From: an uncultured Lactobacillus sp.
Lineage (GTDB): Bacteria; Bacillota; Bacilli; Lactobacillales; Lactobacillaceae
NCBI GenBank assembly: GCA_937874695.1
Contig: CALNAJ010000028.1
Coordinates: forward strand, 1-64,000
DNA length: 64,000 nucleotides
Direction of reading: 5' to 3'
Position numbers and translations under genes: made by a program. The notes beneath the pieces were generated by a model. That model searched no databases. It worked only from the letters and a program-made list of their open reading frames with translations, and was not told the origin of the DNA. Below, in pieces: positions 17,523 to 26,593 of the stretch. Each line of letters opens with the position of its first letter. Positions within the stretch are counted from its first letter, which is position 1.

Positions 17523-18455
17523 ATGCACGTATTCGTTAATATCGTGCCGCAAAGCCAGCTAGACTGGGCGTGCTTAAGCACACTCGTCGGGGAGTTGACC
17601 AGTCAACACTTTGCGGACGCTTCTTTTAATTTGCAATTACCAGCGGACCAGACGCTCACGCCCGAACAACAGCACCAAGCTGCTGCCTGGGGCTTAACCA
17701 TCAATCACTCACAAACCGCATTAGCACCACACAACTATCTCATTAATTTAAGAGAAACCGACCACGTTCTTCCTGGTGCCCTTCATCAGTGGGCGCAAGT
17801 CATGGCTAAACATACCGGCAGTCCAATTAGTCTGGCGGCTTTTGACTTGTCAGAAGAGTTAGACACCCAAATCATGGCGTACGTTGCCGATCATCAAGAA
17901 TCCGGTCTGCAACAAACCTATCGCCAGCTTGCCACAACTACAATCGACGATCCTGACGAACGCCTACTCACGTTGTGGAGTCTACAAAGCTACAGCGTCC
18001 AGACAAATCTGCAAAACATCCGGCAGATGACACAGCGAATCCGACCAACTGGTATCCTATTGCCAACCGAACGGTTAACGCCAACTTTACCGTTAGTCTC
18101 GACCGCACAAGCCTTCGCCGTCCTTCGTCAAGGCACAGACATCGTTCGCCTCCACGTGCCCACGATTCAACGGGCCATGTGGGCAGAGGTCACGCCTACT
18201 GTCTGGCTCGATGAGCTAACACAGATTGACTCCACGCAACTAGATGTCATGTGGCAACCCGCCTATACAGACTATGTGCAACGCCAACTTAATTTTTTGT
18301 TGACAGTAGCTAGTCGCAAGCAACTATCCAAGCAGGCACACACAACCTTAATGACACGTATCAAAAAACTAATCACTGGGCCTACCCATCGTTGGTCTCG
18401 CCTTGGACTGTTACAACTGGTGTCGCCTCGTCTGGCACATCAGTTGTTCTACTAG
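17523..18455 (+). CDS. Unknown protein, possible degenerate GT-A partner of the next gene
   Basis: 310-residue cytoplasmic protein I do not recognise. The N-terminus (HVFVNIVPQ) and the segment YLINLRETDHVLPGALHQW can be laid over the beta strand and metal-binding loop of the downstream glycosyltransferase (LVFVDSDDYLTTNALTEI). This suggests a GT-A-like fold that has lost the DxD metal site. The rest is helical. It ends 9 bases before a TagF-like bifunctional enzyme and shares its operon, so a helper or regulatory subunit in wall-polymer synthesis is plausible but unproven. Confidence 0.6.
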   Translation: MHVFVNIVPQSQLDWACLSTLVGELTSQHFADASFNLQLPADQTLTPEQQHQAAAWGLTINHSQTALAPHNYLINLRETDHVLPGALHQWAQVMAKHTGSPISLAAFDLSEELDTQIMAYVADHQESGLQQTYRQLATTTIDDPDERLLTLWSLQSYSVQTNLQNIRQMTQRIRPTGILLPTERLTPTLPLVSTAQAFAVLRQGTDIVRLHVPTIQRAMWAEVTPTVWLDELTQIDSTQLDVMWQPAYTDYVQRQLNFLLTVASRKQLSKQAHTTLMTRIKKLITGPTHRWSRLGLLQLVSPRLAHQLFY

Positions 18456-18464
18456 GAGGCCCTC

Positions 18465-20780
18465 ATGAAATTTAGCATAATCACCCCTTGCCAACCGGCA
18501 GAATTATCCCAGCTACTAGAGCTCCGGCACAATTTAACCAATCAGGCTGCGCATGACTTTGAGTGGGTAATTGCCTTAAATGCGCCACTCGATTTAACTG
18601 CAACCGATTGGCAGTTGCCTTTTGCCGTACATCAAGTCAGCTTTGAAGGCACGACCCTTGGCGCCGCGCGTAATGCTGCCATGGCGGCTGCAACCGGAGA
18701 TTGGTTGGTCTTTGTCGATAGTGATGACTACCTGACGACTAATGCCCTAACCGAAATTACCGCTATCCAACCACTCCCAACCGACACGCTGGCTGACTTG
18801 TATCAGTACCCCACTTACGAACCCCACACGTCCTTTGTGGCCAGTCAAGAACAGGCCCCTATTGCAGATAGCCTTCCTAAATGGGGCGGTCCCAAGCGGC
18901 GTCAACTCAAGAATCGTGCCGTTAATTTGAGCGAGGCGATGCTTACCCAGCTCTCAACTGATCTACAGGTCGCTCCGAGTGCCGTCAATTGGCTACAACA
19001 CAAATACATTCGCTACACCGGAGAAGATCGTTGGACTCAATTCAACCGGCAACTAAAAATTACGGGCAAGGTCATCGACCGCCACTTGATTCAGGACAAC
19101 CAGTTAACGTTCGATACGACCAACGCACTTTATCCGGACTATACTTTTTTGACGCAGGTCATGGCACGGACCAGCAGCTACATTCGCTTAGCTGACCCCA
19201 CCTACATTCGGGTAAAACACAATGATCCGATCAACCGGCCTTCCGTCCATCAACTTGACGCGCCAGACCGTTGGCAACAACGGCTTGCAGCTTGGCAGAC
19301 TAGTTTGGCTGCTATCGCCGATGCAGATCTCCACCTGGCCTTCAGCCGCTACTGCTTGAATCGAATTCATCGATTCTTATACATGGCCTTAGCCTCCGAT
19401 GCGACCGCTGATGACCCAACAATCACCGATGTGCCACAGCTGATGATGCAGCTTCACGACTTCCTACAATTAGCAGATGAAGAAGCTCTTGGCGAAATTT
19501 CCATGTTGAGTCGTCATATTCTCAACAAAATTCGGCGTCAACCTGTCTATCCACATCATGCCATCAATCGAATCGTGCATCTACGTCAACTCGGCAGAGT
19601 CATCAAGCATCATGGACGCGGTGTCACGCGTCTTTCCTACATGTGGTGGTTCACCAAGCTCCCAATCAAGTCCAAGACGATTCTCTACGAATCCTTCCTG
19701 GGGCGCAACTTCTCGGATAGTCCCAAGGCCGTCTACAACTATCTCCAAGCTAACTATCCCGGTCAGTTCAAACACGTCTGGATCTCCAATCCCGGCGTAT
19801 CTGGCATGCCAGATAAACGGCCCAACACGATCGTGGTAAAACGGTTTGGCTGGCGGTATATGTATTATTTAGCCACTGCTAAGTTCCAAGTCATCAACAT
19901 GCGTCAACCCAAGTGGTTCGTCAAACGGCCGGGAACCAAATTCTTAGCAACTTGGCACGGGACACCCCTGAAACACTTGGTCTTCGATATGGATAACGTG
20001 GCCAGTGCCAATCCGCTCTACAAGCAGATTTTCTTCCAGCAGTCTCGTCAATGGGACTATCTGGTCACGGCCAACCAATTCTCCGTGGATGTCTTCGAAC
20101 ACGCTTTCATGTATCCAGTCGAAAAGATGCTAAAGTCTGGCTATCCACGCAACGATATTCTGAGTGCACCTGATCGTGATGCTCGGGCACGTCAGATCAA
20201 GGAACAATTAGGTATTCCGCAAGACAAGAAGATTATTCTCTACGCTCCTACTTGGCGTGACGATGATTACTACGGTGTCGGTGATTACAAGTTCACCTTG
20301 AAGCTCGACATCAACCGTCTCCGTCGCGAACTGGGCGATGAGTATGTGTTGGTCTTACGGACCCACTACTTCATCACGGAACACTTGGATACGACTGGCT
20401 TCGGCAACTTCGTGTACAATGAATCCAGTTACGATGACATCGCCGAACTCTATCTGATTTCGGATGTCCTGATCACCGACTATTCTAGTGTGTTCTTCGA
20501 CTATGCCATTCTGAAGCGCCCAATTCTCTATTTCGTTTACGATTACGAGAAGTACGGGAGCGTCCTACGAGGCTTCTACCTCGACATGGAAAAGGATTTA
20601 CCAGGTCCCCTGCTGAAGACCAACGATGACGTCTTAGCGGCGCTTCATAATTTACCGCAGGTCACCCGTGACTACGCAGCAGCTTACAAGACCTTCAGTC
20701 AGCGGTTCAATGCTTGGGAAGATGGTCACGCCACCCAGCGCGTGGTCGACGCCTTCTTCGATCAAAACGACTTAAAATAA
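18465..20780 (+). CDS. Bifunctional GT2 glycosyltransferase / CDP-glycerol glycerophosphotransferase
   Basis: 771 residues. Residues 1-240 form a GT2 (GT-A) domain: SIITPCQ, TLGAARNAAM and the metal site DSDD at 85-88. A helical linker follows (250-400). Residues about 405-765 form a TagB/TagF domain: KTILYESFLGRNFSDSPKAVY, WHGTPLKHL, a GYPRND motif, ILYAPTWRDD, LRTHYF and DVLITDYSSVFFDYAI. TagF enzymes transfer glycerol phosphate from CDP-glycerol to build poly(glycerol phosphate) teichoic acid at the inner membrane face. The fused GT2 domain suggests it also adds a sugar to the same polymer. Ribosome site AGGAGG. Terminator follows. Confidence 0.9.
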   Translation: MKFSIITPCQPAELSQLLELRHNLTNQAAHDFEWVIALNAPLDLTATDWQLPFAVHQVSFEGTTLGAARNAAMAAATGDWLVFVDSDDYLTTNALTEITAIQPLPTDTLADLYQYPTYEPHTSFVASQEQAPIADSLPKWGGPKRRQLKNRAVNLSEAMLTQLSTDLQVAPSAVNWLQHKYIRYTGEDRWTQFNRQLKITGKVIDRHLIQDNQLTFDTTNALYPDYTFLTQVMARTSSYIRLADPTYIRVKHNDPINRPSVHQLDAPDRWQQRLAAWQTSLAAIADADLHLAFSRYCLNRIHRFLYMALASDATADDPTITDVPQLMMQLHDFLQLADEEALGEISMLSRHILNKIRRQPVYPHHAINRIVHLRQLGRVIKHHGRGVTRLSYMWWFTKLPIKSKTILYESFLGRNFSDSPKAVYNYLQANYPGQFKHVWISNPGVSGMPDKRPNTIVVKRFGWRYMYYLATAKFQVINMRQPKWFVKRPGTKFLATWHGTPLKHLVFDMDNVASANPLYKQIFFQQSRQWDYLVTANQFSVDVFEHAFMYPVEKMLKSGYPRNDILSAPDRDARARQIKEQLGIPQDKKIILYAPTWRDDDYYGVGDYKFTLKLDINRLRRELGDEYVLVLRTHYFITEHLDTTGFGNFVYNESSYDDIAELYLISDVLITDYSSVFFDYAILKRPILYFVYDYEKYGSVLRGFYLDMEKDLPGPLLKTNDDVLAALHNLPQVTRDYAAAYKTFSQRFNAWEDGHATQRVVDAFFDQNDLK

Positions 20781-20797
20781 GCTTTCAGCAAATTTAA

Positions 20798-20838
20798 AAC
20801 TCCCATGCCAGTGAAATCGCCAGCATGGGAGTTTTTTG
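20798..20838 (+). terminator. Terminator of the glycerophosphotransferase operon
   Basis: AACTCCCATGC / GCATGGGAGTT stem and six T. Confidence 0.9.
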
Positions 20839-20939
20839 TGATCTATTCAATTCACGAATCATCGCTCTTTAAAACAGCTTAGCCACTAGATACGATTGGT
20901 CTCGCTATCCTAGAGCAAAACTGGTACTGTCAAAGTAAG

Positions 20940-21377
20940 TTAAGATTGTGTCTTCTGCCGCTCTCGTTGCCAAATATCCGCAATCAGACTGGCTAGAGTA
21001 ATGGCGGCCATCTGAGATTCCGCCGCTGCCTGAACTGACGCATAGGCCTCACGCAACGTCTCCTGAATATTACCACCCACGATACACTGCGGATTGGTCT
21101 TATCATCGACATGTAAGAGATTGTCATCCGTTTCAACGGCCCGATAAATATCCAGGAGTGAAATATCCGTTGGATCACGCGTGACTTCTGGCGTGGCCGT
21201 CCCGCGTTGCGTCGCGAGTAAACCAGCCGTCCGTAGTGCGGCCATCAAACGCCGGACTAGGCCTGGATTGGATTCGACGCTCTCGGCGATAGCTGTACTG
21301 GATAAATCATCATCGTGGTAGATTTCAATATACGCCAGAATATGTACGGCGTCACTGAGTTTATGGGAATATCGCAT
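20940..21377 (-). CDS. Rrf2-family regulator
   Basis: 145-residue Rrf2 winged-helix protein (YKLSDAVHILAYIEI-like opening here RYSHKLSDAVHILAYIEI, then SSTAIAESVESNPGLVRRLMAALRTAGLL). Iron-sulfur Rrf2 proteins (IscR, NsrR) have three cysteines; only one is present here (NPQCIVGG). It is therefore more like the YwnA/CymR branch that works without a cluster. It follows the NmrA-like gene by 18 bases on the same strand and probably regulates it. Confidence 0.85.
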   Translation of the reverse strand: MRYSHKLSDAVHILAYIEIYHDDDLSSTAIAESVESNPGLVRRLMAALRTAGLLATQRGTATPEVTRDPTDISLLDIYRAVETDDNLLHVDDKTNPQCIVGGNIQETLREAYASVQAAAESQMAAITLASLIADIWQRERQKTQS

Positions 21378-21395
21378 CCTTCACGGCCCCCTTGC

Positions 21396-22259
21396 TTACT
21401 TCGCTGCTGCCAGAGCCGCCGTTAAGACGTCTGGTAGGCTCTGTGCGGGATGGCCCATGATCTTGCGGTAGTCATCGGTCACTGTTGCCAACAGGCCACG
21501 GCCGCCGGCATCGTACATGGAAGCCAGCATGTGGCCTTCATTGCCTTCGTTATAAAGCGCCGCAAACTCGCTGAGCGTGACTGGTGCGTAACCAATCGTC
21601 TCACCCGAAACGGTACTAAGGACCTTGGCGAGTGCCGGCATCGTGTACGACCGTTCCTGAGTCAACGTGTAGATCGGCTGCCGCCATAACGCTGGGGTCA
21701 CAGCCACCTTGGCAAAGGCTGCGGCACTATCGGCCAAACTGATGAAGCTCAGTGACGCATCCCCCATGGGATAAATGACGTTGTGACGTTCGATCAATTC
21801 CGGCAAGTAAGGTACCAGCGGATCGGCGTACAACGCGTTTCGCAAAATAGTGTAACTCAACTTCGTGCCAGCCAATCTGCGCGGGACATAGCCATAGAAT
21901 GCAGAGAGGTCAAACGGATTGTCGGCCTGATCGGCAATGAAGCCCATCACGATCAAATGTCCCACTTGCGCCTTTTCCGCTGCGGCAATCACGTTTTCAA
22001 ATTCCGTCACGCGGCTAAAGCTATCGTGACTCTTGCTAGGAACGTAAATAGCCACGTCGGTAGCATTCAAAACGGTGGCCACTGTATCGGCATCACGATA
22101 ATCTAACGGCAGGACCGTCATCCCTTGTGCCGCAAACGTTGCGGCCTTTGCTGGCGTATGAACACCGAGCGTGATCTGCTGTGGCGCGACTAACCGGACT
22201 AAAGCCTTAACAATTTGGGTACCCAAGTGACCAGCGGCACCAGTAACGACATATTTCAT
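21396..22259 (-). CDS. NmrA/QorB-like NAD(P)-binding oxidoreductase
   Basis: 287-residue atypical short-chain dehydrogenase with N-terminal Rossmann motif VVTGAAGHLGTQIV. The remainder matches the QOR2/NmrA group (NAD(P)H quinone reductase or redox sensor). The start at 22259 has AAAGGAG 9 bases upstream; a longer frame has no ribosome site. Co-transcribed with the Rrf2 gene and divergent from an SDR gene, a set often linked to electrophile or disulfide stress. Confidence 0.85.
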   Translation of the reverse strand: MKYVVTGAAGHLGTQIVKALVRLVAPQQITLGVHTPAKAATFAAQGMTVLPLDYRDADTVATVLNATDVAIYVPSKSHDSFSRVTEFENVIAAAEKAQVGHLIVMGFIADQADNPFDLSAFYGYVPRRLAGTKLSYTILRNALYADPLVPYLPELIERHNVIYPMGDASLSFISLADSAAAFAKVAVTPALWRQPIYTLTQERSYTMPALAKVLSTVSGETIGYAPVTLSEFAALYNEGNEGHMLASMYDAGGRGLLATVTDDYRKIMGHPAQSLPDVLTAALAAAK

Positions 22260-22430
22260 CCTGAAGGACTCCTTTAGATTAGTTGTTACTTTAAAGATAA
22301 CACCTAAATTTCTGCTCGTCAATCAACTCATCTCATATTTTGACAAATTGCACCGCTTCTTCGTCGCGAACGACTATAATAAAGTTAAGATACATTAACC
22401 CAAAAATAGTTTTGATGAGGAGTGAGTAAC

Positions 22431-23132
22431 GTGGTTCAACAATTAGCTAATAAAGTTGCAATCGTCACTGGTGCCGGATCTGGTAAGGGCCAAGCCATTG
22501 CCGAATTATTTGCCAAGCAGGGTGCTCAGGTCGTAGCTGCCGACAGTAATGCCGAAGCGCTAAACGCCGTGGTCGACGGCATTAATTCCGCTGGTGGGAC
22601 GGCCATTGCCGCAGTCACCGACGTCACTAAAGACGCCGATGTCACCGCCATGGTTCAACGCGCCGTTGATCAATTTGGTCATCTCGACATCCTGGTCAAT
22701 AATGCCGGAATGCTCGATAAGTTAGCCCCCGCTGATACGCTGACTAACGAACTATGGGACAGAGTCATGACGGTCAATACGACCAGTGTGATGTTGGCCA
22801 CACGTGAAGCTCTCAAGCGGTTCACCGCCCAAGACGCCGGCGTTATTCTCAACATTGCTGCGGTTGAAGGCGATACGAGTGACCGGGCCAGTGCGGCCTA
22901 CGCCGCTTCCAAACACGCCGTGGTCGGCTTAACAAAGAATACGGCCTTCATGTACCAGAATGCCGGCATTCGGACCAACGCCATCGCACCCGGCAGTAAG
23001 GACGCCGAATCGCCACTGGGCATCACCGTTCCCACCACGCCTAGCGGTAACAAGATTGCCCAAACTGCACTGTTCCTGTGCTCCGATGCCGCCAGCTATG
23101 TCAATGGTGTCATCGTCCCAGTGAAATTCTAA
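22431..23132 (+). CDS. SDR-family oxidoreductase with altered active site
   Basis: 233-residue classical SDR by sequence: TGAGSGKG cofactor loop, NNAGML, and YAASK with the catalytic Tyr and Lys. The catalytic Ser position, 13 residues before the Tyr, is Ala (NIAAVEG where relatives have NxSSxEG). The C-terminus ends VNGVIVPVKF instead of the usual VDGG tail. It may be a weakly active or binding-only member. The GTG at 22431 is preferred because GAGGAG lies 8 bases upstream; a GTG at 22422 abuts it. Terminator follows at 23149-23199. Confidence 0.85.
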   Translation: MVQQLANKVAIVTGAGSGKGQAIAELFAKQGAQVVAADSNAEALNAVVDGINSAGGTAIAAVTDVTKDADVTAMVQRAVDQFGHLDILVNNAGMLDKLAPADTLTNELWDRVMTVNTTSVMLATREALKRFTAQDAGVILNIAAVEGDTSDRASAAYAASKHAVVGLTKNTAFMYQNAGIRTNAIAPGSKDAESPLGITVPTTPSGNKIAQTALFLCSDAASYVNGVIVPVKF

Positions 23133-23148
23133 CTTGTAAATGAAATCG

Positions 23149-23199
23149 AAACTGGCGTCGCAACGCAGCAGTTAATGTTGTGCCACGACGCCAGTTTTT
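23149..23199 (+). terminator. Terminator of the SDR gene
   Basis: AAACTGGCGTCG / CGACGCCAGTTT perfect stem with a T tail. Confidence 0.88.
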
Positions 23200-23301
23200 G
23201 AGCTAATTTTCAGTTGAATTTCACCACTTACCAATCAAATACCTCTAAGATATCGCCCAGTTTGTCCCCATGCTATACGCCCTTGCCCGTGGCAGAAAAA
23301 A

Positions 23302-23330
23302 TTGACGCCATCCCCCCTGACTTGTACACT
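23302..23330 (+). promoter_or_regulatory. Promoter of the TauE/SafE gene
   Basis: TTGACG, 17-base spacer, TACACT, about 40 bases before the start codon. Confidence 0.65.
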
Positions 23331-23371
23331 GGAAAGCAGATGTTTTAGCGGGTAAGGAGATGCGTCATGCA

Positions 23372-24115
23372 ATGACATGGTTAATTTTACTAGTTACAGG
23401 ATTCTTAGTTGGGTTGCTGGTTATTTCGACCGGTGGCGGTGGCGCAGCCATCTACCTCGGTCTCCTCACAACCGTCTTTCATTTGGCTCCCGGATCGGCA
23501 GCGGCGACCTCATTGTTCACAGCGTTTCCGTCCCTCCTAGTCGGCGCTTACGGTCATTACCGCACCGGTCAGATTCACTTTAAAGTTGGCAATCAGATGT
23601 TGATTGCGGCCATTCCAGCAACTATCGTGGGTGCTCTGATTTCACCGTACATCCCGATCAGGCTGTACACCTGGCTGGTCGCCATTATCTTGTTCCTATT
23701 AGGTGTCCAGATTCTGGTCAAACGCTTCAGCCATCGTCAGAGCAAGCCCGTCCAACATCAGGGCTTACAAGCGGCGTGCTACGGCGTACTCAGTGGCTTG
23801 ATGGTCGGAGTCGCTGGCCTATCCGGTGGTGGCCCAATCATTGCTGGGTTACTGGTCCTCGGTCTCGACATGATTCCAGCCGCGGCTACCTCCGCCTACG
23901 TACTGGTCGGGACGACCCTCGTTGGCCTGATCTTTCACATGTCGGCTAACAACGTCAACTGGAGTATCGGTGTCAGCCTGATGATTGGCGCGATGCTAGG
24001 CGCTTTCTGTGCGCCACGCCTGCTGATGCACGCTGACCCACAGAAGCTAAATGCCTACCTCAAGCCTTTTATGGGCGTATTGATCATCTTCATGGCATTG
24101 AAAATGGTCTTTTAA
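23372..24115 (+). CDS. TauE/SafE-family anion exporter
   Basis: 247-residue membrane protein with about eight helices and the two characteristic Gly-rich repeats (TGGGGAAIYLGLLT and LSGGGPIIAGLLVLG). The family exports sulfite, sulfoacetate or other organic acids; the substrate is unknown. AAGGAG touches the first in-frame ATG (23360). The ATG at 23372, 12 bases away, is therefore the more likely start, though neither spacing is ideal. Confidence 0.87.
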   Translation: MTWLILLVTGFLVGLLVISTGGGGAAIYLGLLTTVFHLAPGSAAATSLFTAFPSLLVGAYGHYRTGQIHFKVGNQMLIAAIPATIVGALISPYIPIRLYTWLVAIILFLLGVQILVKRFSHRQSKPVQHQGLQAACYGVLSGLMVGVAGLSGGGPIIAGLLVLGLDMIPAAATSAYVLVGTTLVGLIFHMSANNVNWSIGVSLMIGAMLGAFCAPRLLMHADPQKLNAYLKPFMGVLIIFMALKMVF

Positions 24116-24133
24116 ATCTAAAGTGACGCATAA

Positions 24134-24181
24134 CTAAAAACGCCAATCAGCATTTAAATTCGCTGATTGACGCTTTTTTTA
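24134..24181. terminator. Shared bidirectional terminator
   Basis: AAACGCCAATCAGC-type hairpin with A-rich left and T-rich right flanks. It lies between the convergent TauE and adhesin genes and serves both. Confidence 0.85.
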
Positions 24182-24191
24182 TTGCTTTAAA

Positions 24192-26249
24192 TTAGTCGCG
24201 ACGCTTCTTAATGATAACAGCGCCCAACGTTCCCAACAGACTAGCCAGAAGTGCTGCCCCAACAGCTGGTGCCCAATTATTCTGAGCTTCACCCGTTTGT
24301 GGCAAACCACCCAAGTCGGCTAAAATCCGGCTCTTCAGTGCTTGAAGCTGGGCAACCCGTTGTGCATTGCCTTGGGCTTCAGCCGCCGCAATGGCTTGGT
24401 CGACCCGTTGCAACAGGGTTTCTTCACTCGCATGTGCTGCGGATGGCACCTCTGCTTCATCGGCAATCAAGTCGTCCCAGTAGTCCTCGACCACTTCATC
24501 CTCAGCATAGTTTGGATGCTCGTGTTCGTAGGTCAGATCCCCTTCACCTTCGTCACCGGGTTCTTCAGTACCAGGATCTACGATGTTGGGTTCTTCAGTC
24601 CCTGGTGTTTCGGTATTTGGTTCCTCGACATCTGGTCCCTCAATGTTTGGTAATTCAACATCAATGCCAGGGTGAACGGGCTTTTCAAACTCCTCTTCTT
24701 CATTGTCACCATTGCCTTGTAGATCCCACCGGTGGGTTTCCGCCTTAACAATGACTTTGTTAGCGATGAGGTTTCCGTCAATGTTTTGGTTAGCAACAAT
24801 CGTTGCGGAAGGCGCCAGCATACTGCCTTGGAATGGCGCATTGACGTTGATTTCACCGCCATACTGCTTATCACTAGCGGTACTATCATAGAAATTCCAC
24901 AGTAAGTGGTTATCTCCAAAGTCTTCCGTTTCGTGGTTATTCCGGTCGCTACCATCGCTGTAGACGATCTTGATCTGCGAGTTAATGTCGTAGTCCGCTT
25001 GACCACCGGTATCCACGTTAATGATCACCGTCGTCCCATCAGCGTCAGGTGACAAGCCCTTGATGGTCAGTGGCCGGTCCTTTTGCAAAACGTCTGGCGA
25101 CAGGTTGATGACGATTTGGCCATTGGCATTAGGTGTCATATCGCTGATATCGATAACCCGGTTGTTTTCATCCGTAAAGTCACTATTGCTATAGCTGGCT
25201 TCACTAGCCTTGTTGGCCAGGGATTCATTCAACGTCTTTAGCTTCGCAAACTCCGCATCAAAATCGATGTAGGTCTGGCCATTCTGGTCTTGGTAGACTT
25301 CGTTTGCCAGCAAGTGGTCGATGTAAACACCATTGACCATAGGCCGGTTGGGATTACTGATATCAATGTTGATACCTTCCCCAAAGACCACCTTGTTTTC
25401 ACGGGTATCACCTTTAGAAACAAAGGAACTACCAGCAATATTGGTAAAGTTCTGTATGTAGGAAATATCCTTGTCGAGTAATTCTTCAATCACATTCGTC
25501 CCGAAGTTCACATTCCCAATCAGGTTCTGAACGGCAACGTTTCCGTTGGTGTGAGCGTTCAATTCAGCTTCTCGGGCAAAAATATGAAAGACGGAAGAAA
25601 CCCCTAACAGGTTATCCAAATCTGGATAGTCATCGTAGACGGTTCCACCGGACTGAATTTCGGTTTCTGACAAAGGTTCAAGGGCAGTGGTTTTAGCTGG
25701 CACATATTTTGCTTGGGCCTTTTCAACTAAAGCGTTGACTCGCTCACGCAACTTAGCATTGGCTAAAGCTGTCACAAGGCCTTCCTTAGACGTCATCAGA
25801 CGTGCACCTGACGACGTTGTTTTGTGCGCCATTTTATAAAGATTCTTTTTTGACGTTTTTACTTTTTTGGTGTTCTTATTGCTTGATTTCGAAATCTTGG
25901 AACCATCAGTAGTCGTCTGATTTTGACCATTAGTCTCAGTAGTCGTCTTGGCCGAAGAGACATGTGTGTTTGCTGGCTGGTTCTGCTTCGACCCACTATT
26001 TTCGTTGACACCATCGCTATCACTACTGGTGGTACTGCTACTGGTGGTACTGCTGGTGCTGCTACCACCACTGCTACTCTCAGCAGATCCTACAACGCTA
26101 GAAGAGACTGCGTTGCTATTGCTACTATCGGTTGTCGAAGCGTTGGCCGTCACCATGCCGCTACCCCCAATGGCAAGCATTACTGCGCAGGCGAAAACCC
26201 ACTTACGACCGTCTTTATACATCTTAAAATGCGTTCGTTTCGTTTCCAT
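24192..26249 (-). CDS. LPQTG surface protein with choice-of-anchor A adhesin domain
   Basis: 685 residues. An export signal of the KxYKxGKxW class (KMYKDGRKW near residue 10, hydrophobic core to about 37) is followed by a Ser/Thr-rich stretch to about 150. A large choice-of-anchor A (collagen-binding-like) domain spans about 195-515. An acidic Pro/Glu linker, a short helical section (VDQAIAAAEAQG) and LPQTG at 649 with membrane segment and KKRRD complete it. The start at 26249 is taken; the 26273 frame begins at a GTG inside the ribosome-site region. Last member of the adhesin island. Confidence 0.85.
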   Translation of the reverse strand: METKRTHFKMYKDGRKWVFACAVMLAIGGSGMVTANASTTDSSNSNAVSSSVVGSAESSSGGSSTSSTTSSSTTSSDSDGVNENSGSKQNQPANTHVSSAKTTTETNGQNQTTTDGSKISKSSNKNTKKVKTSKKNLYKMAHKTTSSGARLMTSKEGLVTALANAKLRERVNALVEKAQAKYVPAKTTALEPLSETEIQSGGTVYDDYPDLDNLLGVSSVFHIFAREAELNAHTNGNVAVQNLIGNVNFGTNVIEELLDKDISYIQNFTNIAGSSFVSKGDTRENKVVFGEGINIDISNPNRPMVNGVYIDHLLANEVYQDQNGQTYIDFDAEFAKLKTLNESLANKASEASYSNSDFTDENNRVIDISDMTPNANGQIVINLSPDVLQKDRPLTIKGLSPDADGTTVIINVDTGGQADYDINSQIKIVYSDGSDRNNHETEDFGDNHLLWNFYDSTASDKQYGGEINVNAPFQGSMLAPSATIVANQNIDGNLIANKVIVKAETHRWDLQGNGDNEEEEFEKPVHPGIDVELPNIEGPDVEEPNTETPGTEEPNIVDPGTEEPGDEGEGDLTYEHEHPNYAEDEVVEDYWDDLIADEAEVPSAAHASEETLLQRVDQAIAAAEAQGNAQRVAQLQALKSRILADLGGLPQTGEAQNNWAPAVGAALLASLLGTLGAVIIKKRRD

Positions 26250-26593
26250 ATCGACTAAATCCCTACCTTTCACTATAAGACTCCATCCCTATTTTCGTCC
26301 TCTCCGGAGGAACATTCAACGTTATTTTGAAATTATTTTTTAATTTAACAAATTAACATTTATGTAGTTTATCAGAAGAACATTGTCGATAGATTGTTAG
26401 TTCACTGAACCAGCCACAGGCCTTGTTTTCACAAAAATCGACATTATTTTGAAAATTCATGCGACAAAATATCATTTTTTTACATTGGTATTAGTAGGAG
26501 GCCAAACAAAGCGGCCCCGACAGTTGATTGTCGGAGCCGTTAAATACCTGTGATTTAATTAGTTATGGCCTTGCAAATCCAATTTGTACTTTG
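26250..26593. other. Intergenic region with adhesin terminator
   Basis: The terminator of the upstream LRR gene (CGGCTCCGACA / TGTCGGGGCCG, minus strand, 26504-26541) is followed by an AT-rich stretch expected to hold the promoter of the downstream adhesin. No gene found. Confidence 0.5.

Noticed and set aside
22381..22421. Rrf2 iron-sulfur type operator between the divergent genes
   Set aside because: No clear dyad resembling IscR or NsrR sites, and the regulator has only one cysteine.
26250..26273. Longer start (GTG) for the choice-of-anchor A adhesin
   Set aside because: It would add residues before the KxYKxGKxW signal and uses codons that form the ribosome site of the ATG at 26249.
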